Positions 49,101 through 61,500 of a stretch of DNA of 64,000 bases are shown here, one piece after another. How positions within the stretch are numbered: the stretch's first letter is position 1; each line of letters begins with the position of its first letter. Under the pieces are notes generated by a model. That model was given only the letters and a program-made list of their open reading frames with translations, was not told the origin of the DNA and ran no database searches. This DNA is from Ascaris suum (lineage: Eukaryota; Nematoda; Chromadorea; Rhabditida; Ascarididae), in the NCBI GenBank assembly GCA_013433145.1, contig CM024180.1, positions 3,375,001-3,439,000 of the forward strand, given 5' to 3'. The position numbers and the translations under genes are program-made.

Positions 49101-52100
49101 CTTTATTGGCCTGAAATAGTGATATCAACTGCAAAAATATCTGAATCGAGCAAACATGTCGCACTATTTTCCACCTTCTTCATATAACTTCTATCTTAAA
49201 GTCAGGGAACATTCGTTCCTCAAAATTTTTGCCAAAGCGACAAATTTTTCGTCTTCTATAGTACCAGTGTCGATATGTCAGCGAAACACGCAAAACTACA
49301 TGATACGCCTTTCGTGTCTTCAAGAAATCAATTTCTTTCATTTGGTGGATAAAATTTCGTTCGCTGTCTTATTGCTTTTGCTGTAATATATACTTTCCAT
49401 ACTACTCAAAAATTGAAGATAAACTACACTGAAGTAAATTCTTCACTCAAATGACTACGATTGGATAATAACTAAAAGCTGCATAATTTTAAACAACCGG
49501 TGATGAGTGTGGCTAACCAATATTCTTTTTAGTTTCAGCTGCCTCCTATCTTCAATTTACGATATACTGCCGTCACAAGGTAAATCAACAGAAGCTCTAT
49601 CCAATGAGAAGCCACACACAAGAAGACCTTTTCGTTAAAACTTATAAGCCCATTAACGTGTCACCGCTAACCAGTACCCAAATCAGTCTCAATTCTATCC
49701 TAGCAATCAACCCATGGAAAATCCAAATTCATTCGCCTAGTTCATCCATAATTTCTACCTTGCAGTAACAAGCTCTATTGTCTACTTCGATATTTACCTC
49801 ATAGACAAGCTTCAATTTTACTATCCATTTGGCTGTGTCATCAAAACTTCATATGAATAAAGTAATATTAGAAGCTATGCGGCTTAGCAATGCCACCTGA
49901 ATTATAACAAGTGATACACATACGCTCAAATAGAGAAGCGCCCAATTGCCAGTCGATAATCGACCAACCGGTTGTAGACATAAGTGCAAATGAATCATGC
50001 ACTTACTGGCCACTTAATGCAAAAACAAGTGAGAAACTACCTAACACTTTATTGACTTTTGCGAACGTCGTAACGGATAAAACCAACCGGTTATAGAAAT
50101 ACTCAACAAACAGCGATGCAAGCTTTACTGCTATATTTTCATATACGTTCGATTACTTCAACAATCAAAACCCATGTCTTGTCCACGACCAATCTATTAC
50201 ATAATAAAAGTTTTGCAAGCGAATTCCATAGTATCTTTATGCACAGCACCGGCAGAACTCCTTGTAGCTCCGAAAAGCGCGAAACGACTCTTTAAAAACT
50301 CCAGGGGTGATCGACTTATGGCATAGGCAATAGGCATGAATTTCGTTTTGTTTATTATCCTCTTCGACAGATGAAAAGAGCCAGCAAAGGAATATATGAA
50401 CGCGGCGGCTGCATAAGTTTGCAAATAAGCGCAGCAATAACTCATAAACGGCGCTTATTGCAATGAATAAAAAAGAGGATAATCCACTAACCCTCTTCTG
50501 GCGACCGACTCCCGAAGTACATCGACCGCCTGATCATTTGTGAAGTTTTCAAACGATATATCATTGACTTGCAGGATCATATCACCTGGCTCGATTCGAC
50601 CATCAAGCGCTACCGCACCTCCTATATTTCAACAAACGAAAAATTGTCTACTACAGTAGCAAACAAAACCAAAAAATGGATGCAATGTAACGTGGAAAGT
50701 TAATCCGATTAAAATATATTTTCCACTTATATTACATTAAACGTCATCGAGCAGGCCTATTAGAGATGCTACTACAAAAAACGCCGCCCGACAAAAGCGC
50801 CAATTAGCGAGTTCATTATTACATCTTTTGTGGCTCTTCCCATAGACATTTGGCGGTGCTTCGACGCTTTGTTTTCAAATAACAGCGAACATTTAATAAA
50901 GACTAACATGGCATCGAAATTTATGCACAATTACCAGCTCTCTGTTTGCTCTAAGGGGATGGAAAAGGAGGTATGTGTAGAAGGGGAAGGTGGAGGACGA
51001 GGAAGGAGGGGAGAGGAGCAACGAGAATATATACCTGGAATTCCAAAAGACTTTTTACTGAAAAACTTGGTAAAACGTGTCAAAAATCATCGGCTGACCT
51101 CTGTTTTCTATTATTAGGTTCACTTCAAAATCCATCCACAAAAATGCTCTTGTTTTTCTCTACCGAGTACCCTTCTCTAATATTTGCATCAGAGATCCCT
51201 GCCCTTCCCTTTTCCACTCTTACATGAAACTGAATCACCGAAGGAAATCATGCACTATTCATGGGGATGCATCGTTTTTCCCTCATTTGTCGTTTTCAAC
51301 CGTACAAAAAATACAATAACTTAGAAAACAAGACGAAGCTTACCTTTCATAATATTCGCCACATAAATACCGTTATCACCTCTCGAGGAACTTTGTCCCA
51401 CAATGCTGATACCGAGAAAATTAACCGTATCCATATTGAGTGTAACCGTAATCACATCGAGTGACATCGAACTCTCTGTAATACTGCTGAAGGAGGATGC
51501 ACGTGAAGGTTGTCTGAACTTGCGCCGATTTCGACGTTTACGGTACGCATTTGCCTGGTGTTGACGGGAAACACTTGTAATATCAGTCGATGTTGATACC
51601 CTGCAATATTGATCAAATCTTTTTTCAACAAACGACTCGATTTCAATGACTTAAATGAAACTTGATCATGGATATGTTCAGTACAGGCATAAGTTAATCC
51701 CTCGTCCTTCAGCGCTAATCATATCCTCTTAAGAAGAAACTCCTAATACCAACAGTCCCCTCTATAACTACGGAAGACATTTTAAACTAGTAACTAAGAA
51801 AAAACGGAGTAATAAGTAACAAGCAACAGAATAATAAATAGGGTAGTAACTTCAGAAGTATTCAAATAAACCGACATACATATAGAGACTTGCACTATCA
51901 CTATCCACTTCGTCTTCTTCAACCGAATCCATAGCCCTCACTTATATAACCGTTCGAGTGCATGCTGGCAGATGTAAACAACATTGTGGAAGGTCGATAT
52001 TAGTGTAAGCGAAACGAATGCGCCGACAAGCATCGATTAGGGAGGATGAAGGGACATGCAAACTGCACTAGTCGGGAAGCTCAGAGCTCAGCGCATATCA

Positions 52101-55100
52101 CAAATACCTCCAAGAACGAGTGCAATTCTCTCTACCCTTAAGCCCCCCTCCACGCGCCGATTCTCCAAAACAGATCACTTTCCACAGGCAGAAAGACGAA
52201 GAGTAGAAAAACTAATTCCATACATGCATGTAGTCACAAAAGTTTCACTCAATAGAATTCATGAAGGAAGTGTTGTACTACGCGATACTGAAATTTCTGA
52301 GAAATATTCTGATCGGAGAGTTGAAAAGAAAAACCCTTTTATTTTGATCGGAAAATCCAAAAAAATTCAAACAAAATAACAAACAAAATTTTCAATTTAT
52401 ACAGCACAAGATGGTGTCTTTATAAGTAAAAACGTTACGTCACTTATGAAATTATATTGTTCACCTCTTATTGTCGTTTAATTTGGCCCGAGCCGAAGCG
52501 ATCACAACAATTCATAAGAACAAAGGCAGCTCTTTGGAACCATCTACGTTATGCACTCCGAGAGAAGATGCTATCCACACCCCCTCCCTCATAGCACATC
52601 CCTCTCGTTCCCCTTTCCATAGCACCAACCACTATCCACATCCCCTCTCTCATAGCACACCCCTCCCCTCCCCTGTTCCATACCACCAACCCCTAAGCGT
52701 AAAGAAAAATCTTCAGCAGGAAGAATACTTCCTTGCAAGGATTGCTTGAACAAGCGAAGAAAGGCAGAGATCAAAGTGTGATATCATTTGCAGAACACGA
52801 CCTTTCCAAAAGCGCATTTCGCAACACTACGGTATTGTAGGCTTTTTATGTTTGGAATGGAATACAATTACCTTGAGCGATCATCGTCATCAGAAAATAG
52901 ACGCGCATCACTTTCGGACCCAATTGTTGAATCTTCGAAACGCCGCCCTGCGCGATGACCTGAAACATTTTCGAATAAATATCAGAAATACCATCGCTTT
53001 ATTTAATATTCATTTGCTCATGGTCCCACTCACCTGGTATTGTTTCTGTTGTAAGGTATTTACGGCGTAATATGAACAGTTATTCAATTCTCACCTTAAT
53101 TTCAATTGTGCTGCTTGGCGAGACATTCAACAATGGTTCATTAACTGCTCTCTTATGGGAAAACATTAAACTGCTATACGATGAGCAGTGATCGTGTCAA
53201 GGCGTCAGAGATCATATAGCGAAGCAGACACGATGAATGAAGGATGAAGGGGGGGGGGGGAAGGAAGAGAAAGGAATGGACGGCAAATATGAGGAGTTGC
53301 AGGAAGAGTGAAGCAGTGAACTCTGCACGCAATTGCTATGATCTTTCACGAGTGTATATAGGTCACCTAATCACTCATTATCGTATCATAATGCAGTGCG
53401 CAAGCCATATAATTTTAAAAATCGAAACATTCCGCATTCATCGGCATTTATAAAAAATAACTTTCGAAATTTGGTTTATCTTAACTAGTAATAAAAATGT
53501 ACATTCATCAAAGATATGCACCACCCTCAGTGATGATTACTGTGATCTGCAAGCCGATACCTGTCTGAAATCACCAAAACATACAATATGCAAATCCATC
53601 TGAAGTAAACATGCCATGTCCTTATCCGCCTCTCATCGCCGTCTCTCATCCATTGGTTGAATCAAAGACGACACTAACACTAACCAATTAAATAGAACGA
53701 AGCATCGCCACTCAGCTCACTTGTCAGAGATAAATGTGACGTTCTATGCAAGAAACCAATAAGATGTCGTCTCGGTGATGTTCGCGATGTCCCATCACCA
53801 TCACCATTACATGTGCTCGTCGTGTGACTACGCCGATACTGACGAGCGGTTCTCTTGTCAACATCCACAATGCTGGTATCACCCCGCATCAACGTTGTCT
53901 CTTCAGTACCACCTTTGAATGCTTTCACATGAACCAACGGAGGCAGAATCTTTCGGCGGTCAACAAAACGTCCTCCAAACGTTGACAACCGTCTCCCATT
54001 CAGCATCTGTGTCACCAGTGAATCATCGTCTCTGGAGGATGAATCACTTGCTTTGGTGACAGTGATTAGAGGTCGTCGTAAGGAGGCGCTCATTTCACTG
54101 AAATCCTCATCATTTTTTACTTCCTTCATGTCCAAAACATCCTCCTCTACGATCCTTACAATATAATCTTTCTTTTGTTGGCTCTGTAGTGACTTTGAGG
54201 AATGCAACGATGAAGTAATGTTTATCTCCTTTGCATCATCGCTCCGTTGCAGAACTGGAGAATGATCATTATGCACAGTTTTATCATTCAACGAGTCCCC
54301 GAAAACAGTCGACTTGGGCGGAGCTTCCTTAGTGACGAGGTGCTCCGTGCTCGAAGACTTGGACTTTTTTTGATCGCCAAATAATGAAAAACGTTTTAGG
54401 TTTCTTATTAACTCGTGCATATTGCTCCAGATGTCCTTTTTCACCAGGCGACGCTGGCTTCATCGTGGCAGATTTTAGAGGCCTTCTGTTCAGATCACAT
54501 TTCTCCACAATCACTTCAGGGGACTGGCCGAAACATTCGTCAACCTTCGTAGAGCTTTTTTGCCGTCCCGAAAGCTTAATTACAGGCGTTTCAAGAGTCG
54601 AACCAGACGGTACAACAATGGCGCATATGTCGTTGCCATAATCAGTGGTTTTCGTACAATCATTTCGCTTTGCACTCGCACATCTGCGTAAATTTTTTGT
54701 TGACGTGGTTTGATTATCACCTATGATAGGTGCTAAAATTGTACTCGTTAGACATGCAAAATATCGTTTCGGATTTCGATGTCTCTCCCTCTCTGCAGTT
54801 TTGATGAAAGACGTCCCGAATGTTCGCTCCTCTCCATTTCCGTTCATCTGTGGATCAGTGAATGACTTCTTTGGTGCGCATATTACACGGGGATGTAAAT
54901 GCTTCATAATGACATCCCCACTGCCATCAAATTCTTCATTATTCGTCGACATTTTGTATGTGAGGGAATCTTCAATAATTGCCGGAGTTTTGGCCAATAA
55001 ATTCGAGCGAACCACACGTGTGGAAGAACGATAGGCAGACGGGCGTGTCTGTCGTTCAGCAATCATCTCACGTAATCTTCGTGCACGTTCGTTTAATCCC

Positions 55101-55144
55101 GAGTTATTGAATACTGGAGTTGGATCTGATGTAGCTCCTGGCAT
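39931..55144 (-). CDS. dsh: Dishevelled (PDZ, DEP, C-terminal tail; DIX not located)
   Basis: Cytoplasmic scaffold of Wnt/Frizzled signalling. Exons in coding order: 53685-55144 (frame change inside), 52872-52959, 51344-51600, 50492-50621, 48956-49110, 48274-48504, 47599-47766, 46162-46337, 41508-41692, 39931-40147. From 52959 to the TAA at 39931 all junction phases agree. In order they give an acidic linker, a basic YRKRRNRRK patch, a PDZ domain with FLGISIVGQ and [14 protein letters not shown], the post-PDZ block, a DEP domain with [12 protein letters not shown] and [12 protein letters not shown], a Pro/Ala linker, and the conserved tail [19 protein letters not shown]. Polymerising Dishevelled proteins also have an N-terminal DIX domain. 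No sure DIX exon was found, so the 5' end is incomplete. Which nematode paralogue (dsh-1, dsh-2 or mig-5 type) this is cannot be decided. Confidence 0.93.
41508..41692 (-). CDS. dsh: Dishevelled exon, Pro/Gly/Ser-rich tail
   Basis: Acceptor AGTTGCAG. It encodes [20 protein letters not shown], then a [13 protein letters not shown] end. The frame would stop at 41504, but a GC/GTAATT donor at 41507 gives the phase 2 end needed to join the last exon as [11 protein letters not shown] good GTGAGT lies inside the exon and might be an alternative donor. Confidence 0.8.
42381..42674 (-). other. Unassigned 97-codon open frame inside the 4.5-kb Dishevelled intron
   Basis: It reads [20 protein letters not shown], then [20 protein letters not shown] and [14 protein letters not shown], ending in a stop. 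Its opposite strand is also open over most of its length. It is protein-like, but I know no family. A CATCATCAG acceptor-like site lies near the start. It could be a mobile-element remnant, a nested gene or an alternative exon. Confidence 0.25.
42746..42760. repeat. C15 homopolymer
   Basis: Fifteen consecutive C in the long Dishevelled intron. Related runs in this gene are C12 at 44255-44266, G12 at 45869-45880 and G12 at 53249-53260. Confidence 0.95.
46162..46337 (-). CDS. dsh: Dishevelled exon, Pro/Ala-rich post-DEP segment
   Basis: Acceptor TTGTTTCAG, donor ATG/GTAAGC. It encodes [18 protein letters not shown], then a [15 protein letters not shown] run. Its phases fit the exons on either side. 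The next intron is 4.5 kb, the longest in the gene, and could hide a further exon. Confidence 0.85.
47599..47766 (-). CDS. dsh: Dishevelled exon, DEP domain core
   Basis: Acceptor GTTTTGCAG, donor GCAG/GTAACT. It encodes [20 protein letters not shown], then [15 protein letters not shown] and [17 protein letters not shown]. This is the body of the DEP domain, which in Dishevelled contacts Frizzled and membrane lipids. Confidence 0.97.
48274..48504 (-). CDS. dsh: Dishevelled exon, linker and start of DEP
   Basis: Acceptor GAATTTAG, donor TTGG/GTAAAT. A Ser/Thr/Gly-rich linker ([15 protein letters not shown]) is followed by [20 protein letters not shown]. This matches the Dishevelled entry to DEP (GLEVRDRMWLKI-IP-AFLG). 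Confidence 0.95.
48956..49110 (-). CDS. dsh: Dishevelled exon, end of PDZ and post-PDZ block
   Basis: Acceptor CTATTTCAG, donor GAGG/GTAAGT. It encodes [11 protein letters not shown] (last PDZ strand), then [17 protein letters not shown]. The latter is the conserved P-R-EP-RPID--AW block found after PDZ in all Dishevelled proteins. Confidence 0.96.
50492..50621 (-). CDS. dsh: Dishevelled exon, PDZ second half
   Basis: Acceptor AAATATAG, donor AGAGG/GTTAGT. It encodes [20 protein letters not shown], then [20 protein letters not shown]. This is nearly the family consensus for the rest of the Dishevelled PDZ domain, which binds the Frizzled C-terminal motif. Confidence 0.97.
51344..51600 (-). 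CDS. dsh: Dishevelled exon, basic patch and PDZ first half
   Basis: Acceptor ATATTGCAG, donor AAAG/GTAAGC. It contains [20 protein letters not shown] and [20 protein letters not shown], then the carboxylate-binding loop [20 protein letters not shown]. This is the Dishevelled-specific lead-in plus PDZ strands 1-3, ending at IMKG. Confidence 0.96.
52571..52685. repeat. C-rich two-copy tandem repeat, 61-bp period
   Basis: Units beginning CTATCCACA and containing CTCATAGCACA repeat at 52571 and 52632 with small changes. They are strongly pyrimidine-rich and lie in an intron of the Dishevelled gene. Confidence 0.7.
52872..52959 (-). CDS. dsh: Dishevelled exon, acidic linker before PDZ
   Basis: Acceptor TGTTTCAG, donor CAAG/GTAATT. 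It encodes [20 protein letters not shown], then FSDDDDRS. It parallels the acidic (S/D/E)-rich stretch that precedes the basic patch in Dishevelled proteins. Another frame is also open here ([12 protein letters not shown]), but it does not continue into the PDZ frame. Confidence 0.75.
53685..55144 (-). CDS. Large 5' exon region, probably Dishevelled N-terminal linker, with internal frame change
   Basis: From an ATG at 55144 ([16 protein letters not shown]) one frame stays open to 54329. A second frame is open from about 54470 to 53680. The second holds [20 protein letters not shown] and ends in [17 protein letters not shown]. The likely switch is near a run of five A (about 54442-54446), and a +1 shift is needed. 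A 61-nt intron with poor sites (phase 0 on both sides) is an alternative. The donor ATTG/GTTAGT at 53684 is in phase 1, as the next Dishevelled exon needs ([11 protein letters not shown]). An in-frame stop precedes the ATG, with a weak AG between them, so upstream DIX exons are possible. It could instead be a separate unknown gene. Confidence 0.5.
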
Positions 55145-58100
55145 GGTGCTTTTCTCATATACAGAACTTCTAACTTAGCATCGATGAGATCACCAAATGC
55201 AACCTCAACATATTAACACGATGCGGAATATCGATCTACCAATCCACCGGTACCGCTCTCAAAGAAGAGAACGTCGGCTGAGCAATACTTCAATACTTCA
55301 TGAGATGTGCACATGAATAACGTCCATTAGAACAACCTAAAATGAGTTAGTTTCCTTTTAATATATAATTGTCGACGGAAACGTGCGAAATAATGAATCC
55401 TTCTGCATATATAAAGATACAAGTGAATCTTGCTTTTTGTTTTCATATTTGGTGTCTCGTCATTAGAACCGCTCCGCAATATATATATGGAACTGTAAAC
55501 GAGTGCTAAAATTGTTGTGGCGAGGATTGTTGAGCAAGTTTTGTTCGCAGAAATCAGCTAAATGTATATCCAAAAGCAAAAATTAAATCGATCTGTCAAA
55601 ACAGTTAATTTACCTGAACAAAGAGTCAACTTATATGGTGTTTATATATATATTGCGGAATGTTTATTTTATCAAAAAAATCCAACTACCAAATACGAAA
55701 ATCGAATAAAATGGAATTTGATCAATAAAGATCCAATGCATCAAAATGCAAATGCAAAAGTCGATGTTGAAGAAGCTATAAACTGAACAGTCTGACCCTC
55801 TAAAATTTGCATATTTAGCCAATAAAATGAGCGCTCTGAAGTATTAAAACAGAAAAGATGCAAATTGCGCTGATTTGTGCGTTAGCAATCTAATCTCTAT
55901 ACCTAAAAATAGAAGAAATAATGTTAATTTGACCACAATGGAACTAAAACGACCGGAACGACCATCAATCGTTGCTCACTTACCCCCTCCCTCCTCCTAC
56001 GTCCTCATTAAAAAGGAAGCTAGTACTATCCTTCAAAAGCGTACAATTGTAGAAATTAAGAGCAATATCAGTTTATAGCGGATTTCCTCCCACAATCAAA
56101 GTCGTCTCATGTGTAAGTCAACAAATCAACGATTGCCACTACAAGCATGTTCGCATACTAAGAACTCATCACGAACACCTATAAATGTTACATTATGATC
56201 AGCTGCAATTCTGGCACCCTTACTGGTTGGTGGGAACGATACACACCTGTAGTAGAGAAACTGCTCTTTTGATATGATCAGTACCTCAAAGGCTTATAAA
56301 GAAACCTCCACGTTCATAAAAAAACAAAGGATAGTTAACTTTCTAACGCCTGAAGGAAAGGATTTCCCGAAGTTTAAATAAAACCAACCAACTTTCCTCA
56401 CACATCAGGGCAAAAGTGTTTTCGACGCTAAATGACTAGGAATATCACCGTCCTAAACACTACCGGTTCATTATCACCTTTATTAGTGCTCATCTGGAAT
56501 GAATGTAAAAGCAACATTCAAGAGGCACAACAACCACCGTACACTAAGACGACAAACGATGAAGAGAGCGGCTATGAAAGAGGGAGGATAGTTGGTACAG
56601 TGCCGCTGATCTGTTGACACAGCCCTCAAACAAGACCTTCACTGCACCTTCCGAAGCGCTAATCGATGGACTCCTCCCAGGTGGCAAACATTCCACACAA
56701 GCAATAATTAACCTACTGAATGCCTAGCAATAAGTGACCATGACTATACGAATAACAAAAATAAAGCCTTAAAGAAAGGATGGCTAGCTTAAACGGTAAC
56801 TGGAGGGTCTATTCGCCTAAAAGAATAATGAAGAAGGCAGAGGCAACTCTTCCTTAATGCTCAAAAATGTTTGAACATATCAGAAAGTGTTACGGTTCAA
56901 CTAGATCGACTAATCCATAATAGAGGGTGATAAAAGTTGCAGCTTCTATGTGAAAAACAACAGCCTTAAACTCCTCGACTTGATATATACTATGCGTTAT
57001 GTCGATTAAATTAAAAAACATTCGCAGTTTCACCTGATGTATGCAATTCTAAAATCCCCTCCTTCCCGGACGGACCCCATAATTCCCCCTTCAGTGTTTC
57101 GATGATAAAACGCTTATTTCTTGCCAAGTAGCAAAGCGCAAACTTCATTCAATTATTTCCAGTCTTTCAAAAAGATGAAAGAAGCGCTGTCACAATTCAA
57201 ACAGACAGTCGTTCTCTCTAAGAGCACTTTATATTGAGTGAGCAGAGTAATTCACATTCGAACGAACATTTAACACCGCTGATCGGTGACTCAAATGCAA
57301 ATCTGCTAATTTGAATGTTCGTTCACATATACTCTATCGGATATTCAAAATATATTTAAATATTCTCCAAATAAAATTTTAGCCTTAAATAAATACCAAC
57401 GCTAACTGCACGTTGTGAATATTAACGAGCATATTGAAAGGTTCTAAGTGGGATGGGTGCAAGTAATTGCCTTCATTGTATCTAGTACAACTCATGGGAG
57501 ACTACTTTCTGGGAAAATTTTCGAATTTCCTTCAGAAAACATCACCTCACAAATCGCAATAAAGTAAGACCATATCAAACGTTTACGCACTCACACATCT
57601 CTCATCCTTCGATATTCTTTTTCTTTTCATTTGTGAACACCTGGCTAGGTATACCATCATAGAAACATTCCATTGCGAATATATTTGTGAAAAGAAACCG
57701 TACGGAAAAGAAAGATAACTATAAAAAATCGACTCAATCATCAAAAAACACGTCTAGCTTTAACAAAACGAATCGAAAATTTACTCATGTTATTTGACTA
57801 TCCTCTGCTTAAAAAATCGCTTAAACGATATTCCGTAGCATCGCATCGCAACAATTCGAGCACATCATGTCCACCGCTCACACAACAATCGCTCTTTGCC
57901 TTACAGCTACTGCTTTCCAGTTATTCAGTTGTGACACGTGATATGCTTTACCATATTGCAAAATAGTTGTTATAATTGGTATAATACAACGGTATGTGTA
58001 GCACTTCGATGGAACCAAATAGCGCCTCGCATATTAGGTTACCTAAAATTACCAGAAAACACTATATTCATATTTCTATAAAAACTCCTCCCTGACACCA

Positions 58101-58508
58101 TACTGCCAGCCATATCTCCTAATACATGGAGCGTCATTCACTTGCCACCTACCTGAAAATATAGGTATTGTAGAGTATGGGAAGCTTTGAAGCGGGCGCA
58201 GCACACAGCATCACATCTACCACTTAGCGGCACCTCAGAGAACAATACATTCACCTCCGCGCAACGTTCCCGCAGCACAGCTTTCATCTATTTCACCTGT
58301 GCAATGCTCACCTCTCACCCTGTACTATCCATGCAATATCTCTCTCATACTTGAGTCAATTAACAATCCCTGCAGGGTCTTTGTAACTGGATGGCAAAAA
58401 AAGAATAATAGTCGTTCGCAAGTGCATCCGCCATTTCAAAATCGATTCAAGTCAGCAGGCGCTTCTGAGTCAATGCCAAAAAAACGTACCGGAGGATCTC
58501 TCACTTAC
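55145..58508. other. Non-coding stretch upstream of the large Dishevelled exon
   Basis: I searched it on the minus strand for DIX-type coding (K/R-V-xY-DDE, TL-DFK, FKS-D-DFGVVKEE) and found nothing convincing. It is AT-rich, with no clear RNA gene. Confidence 0.4.
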
Positions 58509-58559
58509 CTGTCAACATCTACAGGTAAAATTCGCACCAATTCATCGGGATGTAAGACG
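58509..58559 (-). CDS. Weak candidate exon with DIX-like strand
   Basis: Between a poor ATTGCTAG acceptor and a strong GACAG/GTAAGT donor the frame reads VLHPDELVRILPVDVD. A DIX domain has an E--PYLVKIPV----(I/V)TL strand at its start, and LVRILPVDVDR resembles it. No matching next exon was found and the typical Y-DDE lead is absent. Confidence 0.22.
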
Positions 58560-61500
58560 CTAGCAATGCATCACCAAGCCCCACCAATCTATAAACTGGA
58601 GGGAGGGGATTATGCAACCCCGATTCATTTAAAGCATCCAGCTATGATACAGCTAATAAAAGAATGATTTCATTGACTTGATTATTACTAAAGATTTGTT
58701 GGTTATATTGATAGCCGCCAAAATATTTATTTACTTACTGGCACATAAAAGAGATAAGCAGTGATAAGGGATTCATCAATTGCTAAGAAGCATGGTGGAA
58801 CAAACGACCAGAGTGAGGTGGGACGGGGGAATGAGAGTGGGCGCTCTTCTGATATCAGCGAAGTGTACTGATGACGGTTATCATTAGCAACTCGCTTTCA
58901 CTGTAAAACTTTACAATTCATATCGTTTATCACCTTGCTAAGCATCTCATAAAATCAAGTCTTACGTAGTGGTGAATAAACGAAGGGAGAGAGGAGGAGA
59001 GAGGGAGACAGAGATATAAAGTAGAAGCGGCGATGGTTTTTCATAAAGAGTTGTAAATGCGACTCAAAAACAGTAACAAAATCGAAAGGATTATGTCGTG
59101 AAATGGAGATTGCGCACTTCGCAATACAACAAACAGACTCTACTCAAATAGCGCTACGATTCTACTGGTTCGAAGATAAAAGTGAGTCGAAATGCAAATA
59201 CATCAACTGGTAAGTAGAGCGCTTGCTGGAGATAAAATTGCTTATAAGGGCGAAATTATCGAAATGGAAAGGAAAGAAGAATCCGTCCTTACATACACCG
59301 GAACGGAACCTTCTCTGAATTCTTCACTTGGAAAAATGCGCTTGTTCGACCTATCTTGCTATGAGAGCATTCACATCTACATCCCTTTTTATCGGTATGA
59401 GGCAAACTCCGTGACCTACCGCTCTTTCTTCCCTTCAACTCGAAACTCTGACTTAATTTCACGACCCGCCTAAGATCCGCTTGCAATCTGTTTCATTAAC
59501 TTATAAGCCTCACCGTTCAAATGCACTTTTATCACTTATAAGAAGCTGAGAGATAAAAAAACAAGAAAAAAAGTATGTCGGTGTCAGCTTCTTGAAATCT
59601 CCATCGCATGCAATCTACCAGACGCACCATCAGTGCGGGCAGATGACTGTCACTATCGAAATGAGCGCTTTCAACGTGGCCCTATGAGTCTACTATTGCT
59701 GAAATACATTTTTCTTTTTTCGATCGCAGGTCTTTTTTTCAGTGAGAGGCAATTCCTCGACTTCTTTCATCAGTCACCTCCCCATCACATCGTTTTCTCT
59801 CGCCACCTCTTATTTCAAAATATGCAATATTGAGTTCGTAAATTTTACAATTTTGGATATTTCTTATCGGAGGTGACCACCTAAACTTAACCTAACAACT
59901 GATTTCTCACGAAGAAGACCATCCTCTTCCTTTGACATAAAGGTTAAGTAATCACCTAACAGACCATTAACTTTGGTCTAATGAGCTATATATCAGCTAT
60001 TTTAATAATAACTTCAACAAACATCGATCCGTTCCCAACTCCAACTTACATTATAAGTAATCACTATCAATATAGAAACGTATTTAAAGCTTCGACGGAA
60101 GCATTCTATGTGAAAGCTAGAGGCACAAATATCAGAATGCAGCCCTACACATGTGTATTAGACGTTATTATATGACAGCGAATATGAAGCACCACTTTGA
60201 GATGAGATACAAGGGGAGGGAATCTACACGTGATGGTGAGGTGCGAATTCAGACCACCTATTCAACGATAAAATTAAACACACTAACCTATGTATCAACC
60301 CTGCCCGTTAAATGAGGTGCCGACAATGCAATCGGACTCTTCACATCATATAACACGCTTTTAGCCCCTCCCCCCCCCCCCCCCCCTCCCTCCCTTCACT
60401 ACCCAAATTTCTTTTCTCGGCTTCAAACAACATTTCCACAGGTTTCGTGGAAAATCCTAGCACGAAGATTCGAACCGAACGATACGAGCCGAAAGAAAAG
60501 CAGTGATGCCGATGCCATGCTACCACCACCTGTCCTATGATATATATAAGCGAATTGTGAATGATCTGCATCTTTCAGAGTGCTTTATGAGTGGCGCGTC
60601 GTTAAGCTTTGCTAATTACAACTTTATAAAAACCACCAATCATTTCGGGTGTTTTATGAGCGAAAGTCGAACTCCAAAATAAAACAAAAAAAAAACTTTC
60701 CGCTAACAGAGAAAATTTTCAAAAAATTAAAAAAAGAAAAAATGAAATCAAAATTGCAATGAAGAACAACGGAAAACAGAGAGTGAGAAAAACGCGAAAA
60801 CATAAGGAGAAGAGAAAAGGAGAAAAAGCGAAGGCAACGAAAACAATTCAATGAACGAAACTGTTAAAGAACGTGCAAAATAATCGGATAAAATCAATAA
60901 ATAATGGTGTGTGAAAAGAAGGATGAAGGGGAGGGGGGGGGGGGGGGGAAAAGTGGGGATGATTTAACTAAACTCAGACTAAAGAATTTCAATTCATCAA
61001 TAAAAGATGAAAAACTGCAAACAAAATTTAATATTTCAGTAATAATTTTTTGAATGAACAATGATTGAAATTCCATCAAAAAAACTTTAAAACATTTTCG
61101 AAAATAGAAGAATTCATCTCGTATGGAATTATTAAAAAACAAAGCAACTTCCTCAATCATAAAACAAAAGAGATAAAAATTGCCTCTCTCTAATCGAACA
61201 CCGTCAATCTCTCACTGCTATACAACGGAAATCTAGCTGCACTGACATCTTTTCATTCACCATCGTAGATTACAGATAATCACGTTTCTATGTGGACTCA
61301 TCCATTACGCAAATTCTTCATAGAGCAATGCAAAAACCATCATGCTGTCAAAAACTACCAATACGATATAGTTGAACCAATCAACATCGCTACCATTTAT
61401 TCCTTAATTGCTTCACTCTCTCAATAAAAACTTTCCTTTACTAAAATGTCGACCGGGAGATGGGATAAGGGCAAGGAGAAGGAAGATGGAGGCAAGAAGG

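Noticed and set aside
51452..51646. Alternative minus frame over the Dishevelled basic-patch exon
   Set aside because: The other frame continues into the PDZ domain. This one stops inside it.
52571..52685. Possible CRISPR-like spaced repeats
   Set aside because: Only two imperfect C-rich units, in a eukaryotic intron.
53040..53110. Possible small exon with CAG/GTGAGT donor before the acidic-linker exon
   Set aside because: It would leave a 75-nt intron, unlike all others here, and no usable acceptor was found except for a 12-nt microexon.
53100..53160. Minus frame [18 protein letters not shown] ending at a GTGAGA donor
   Set aside because: It ends in phase 0, whereas the Dishevelled exon that follows needs phase 1. 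No acceptor was convincing.
60654..61160. Phe/Ser-rich minus open frames
   Set aside because: They are the complement of long A-rich tracts; low complexity only.
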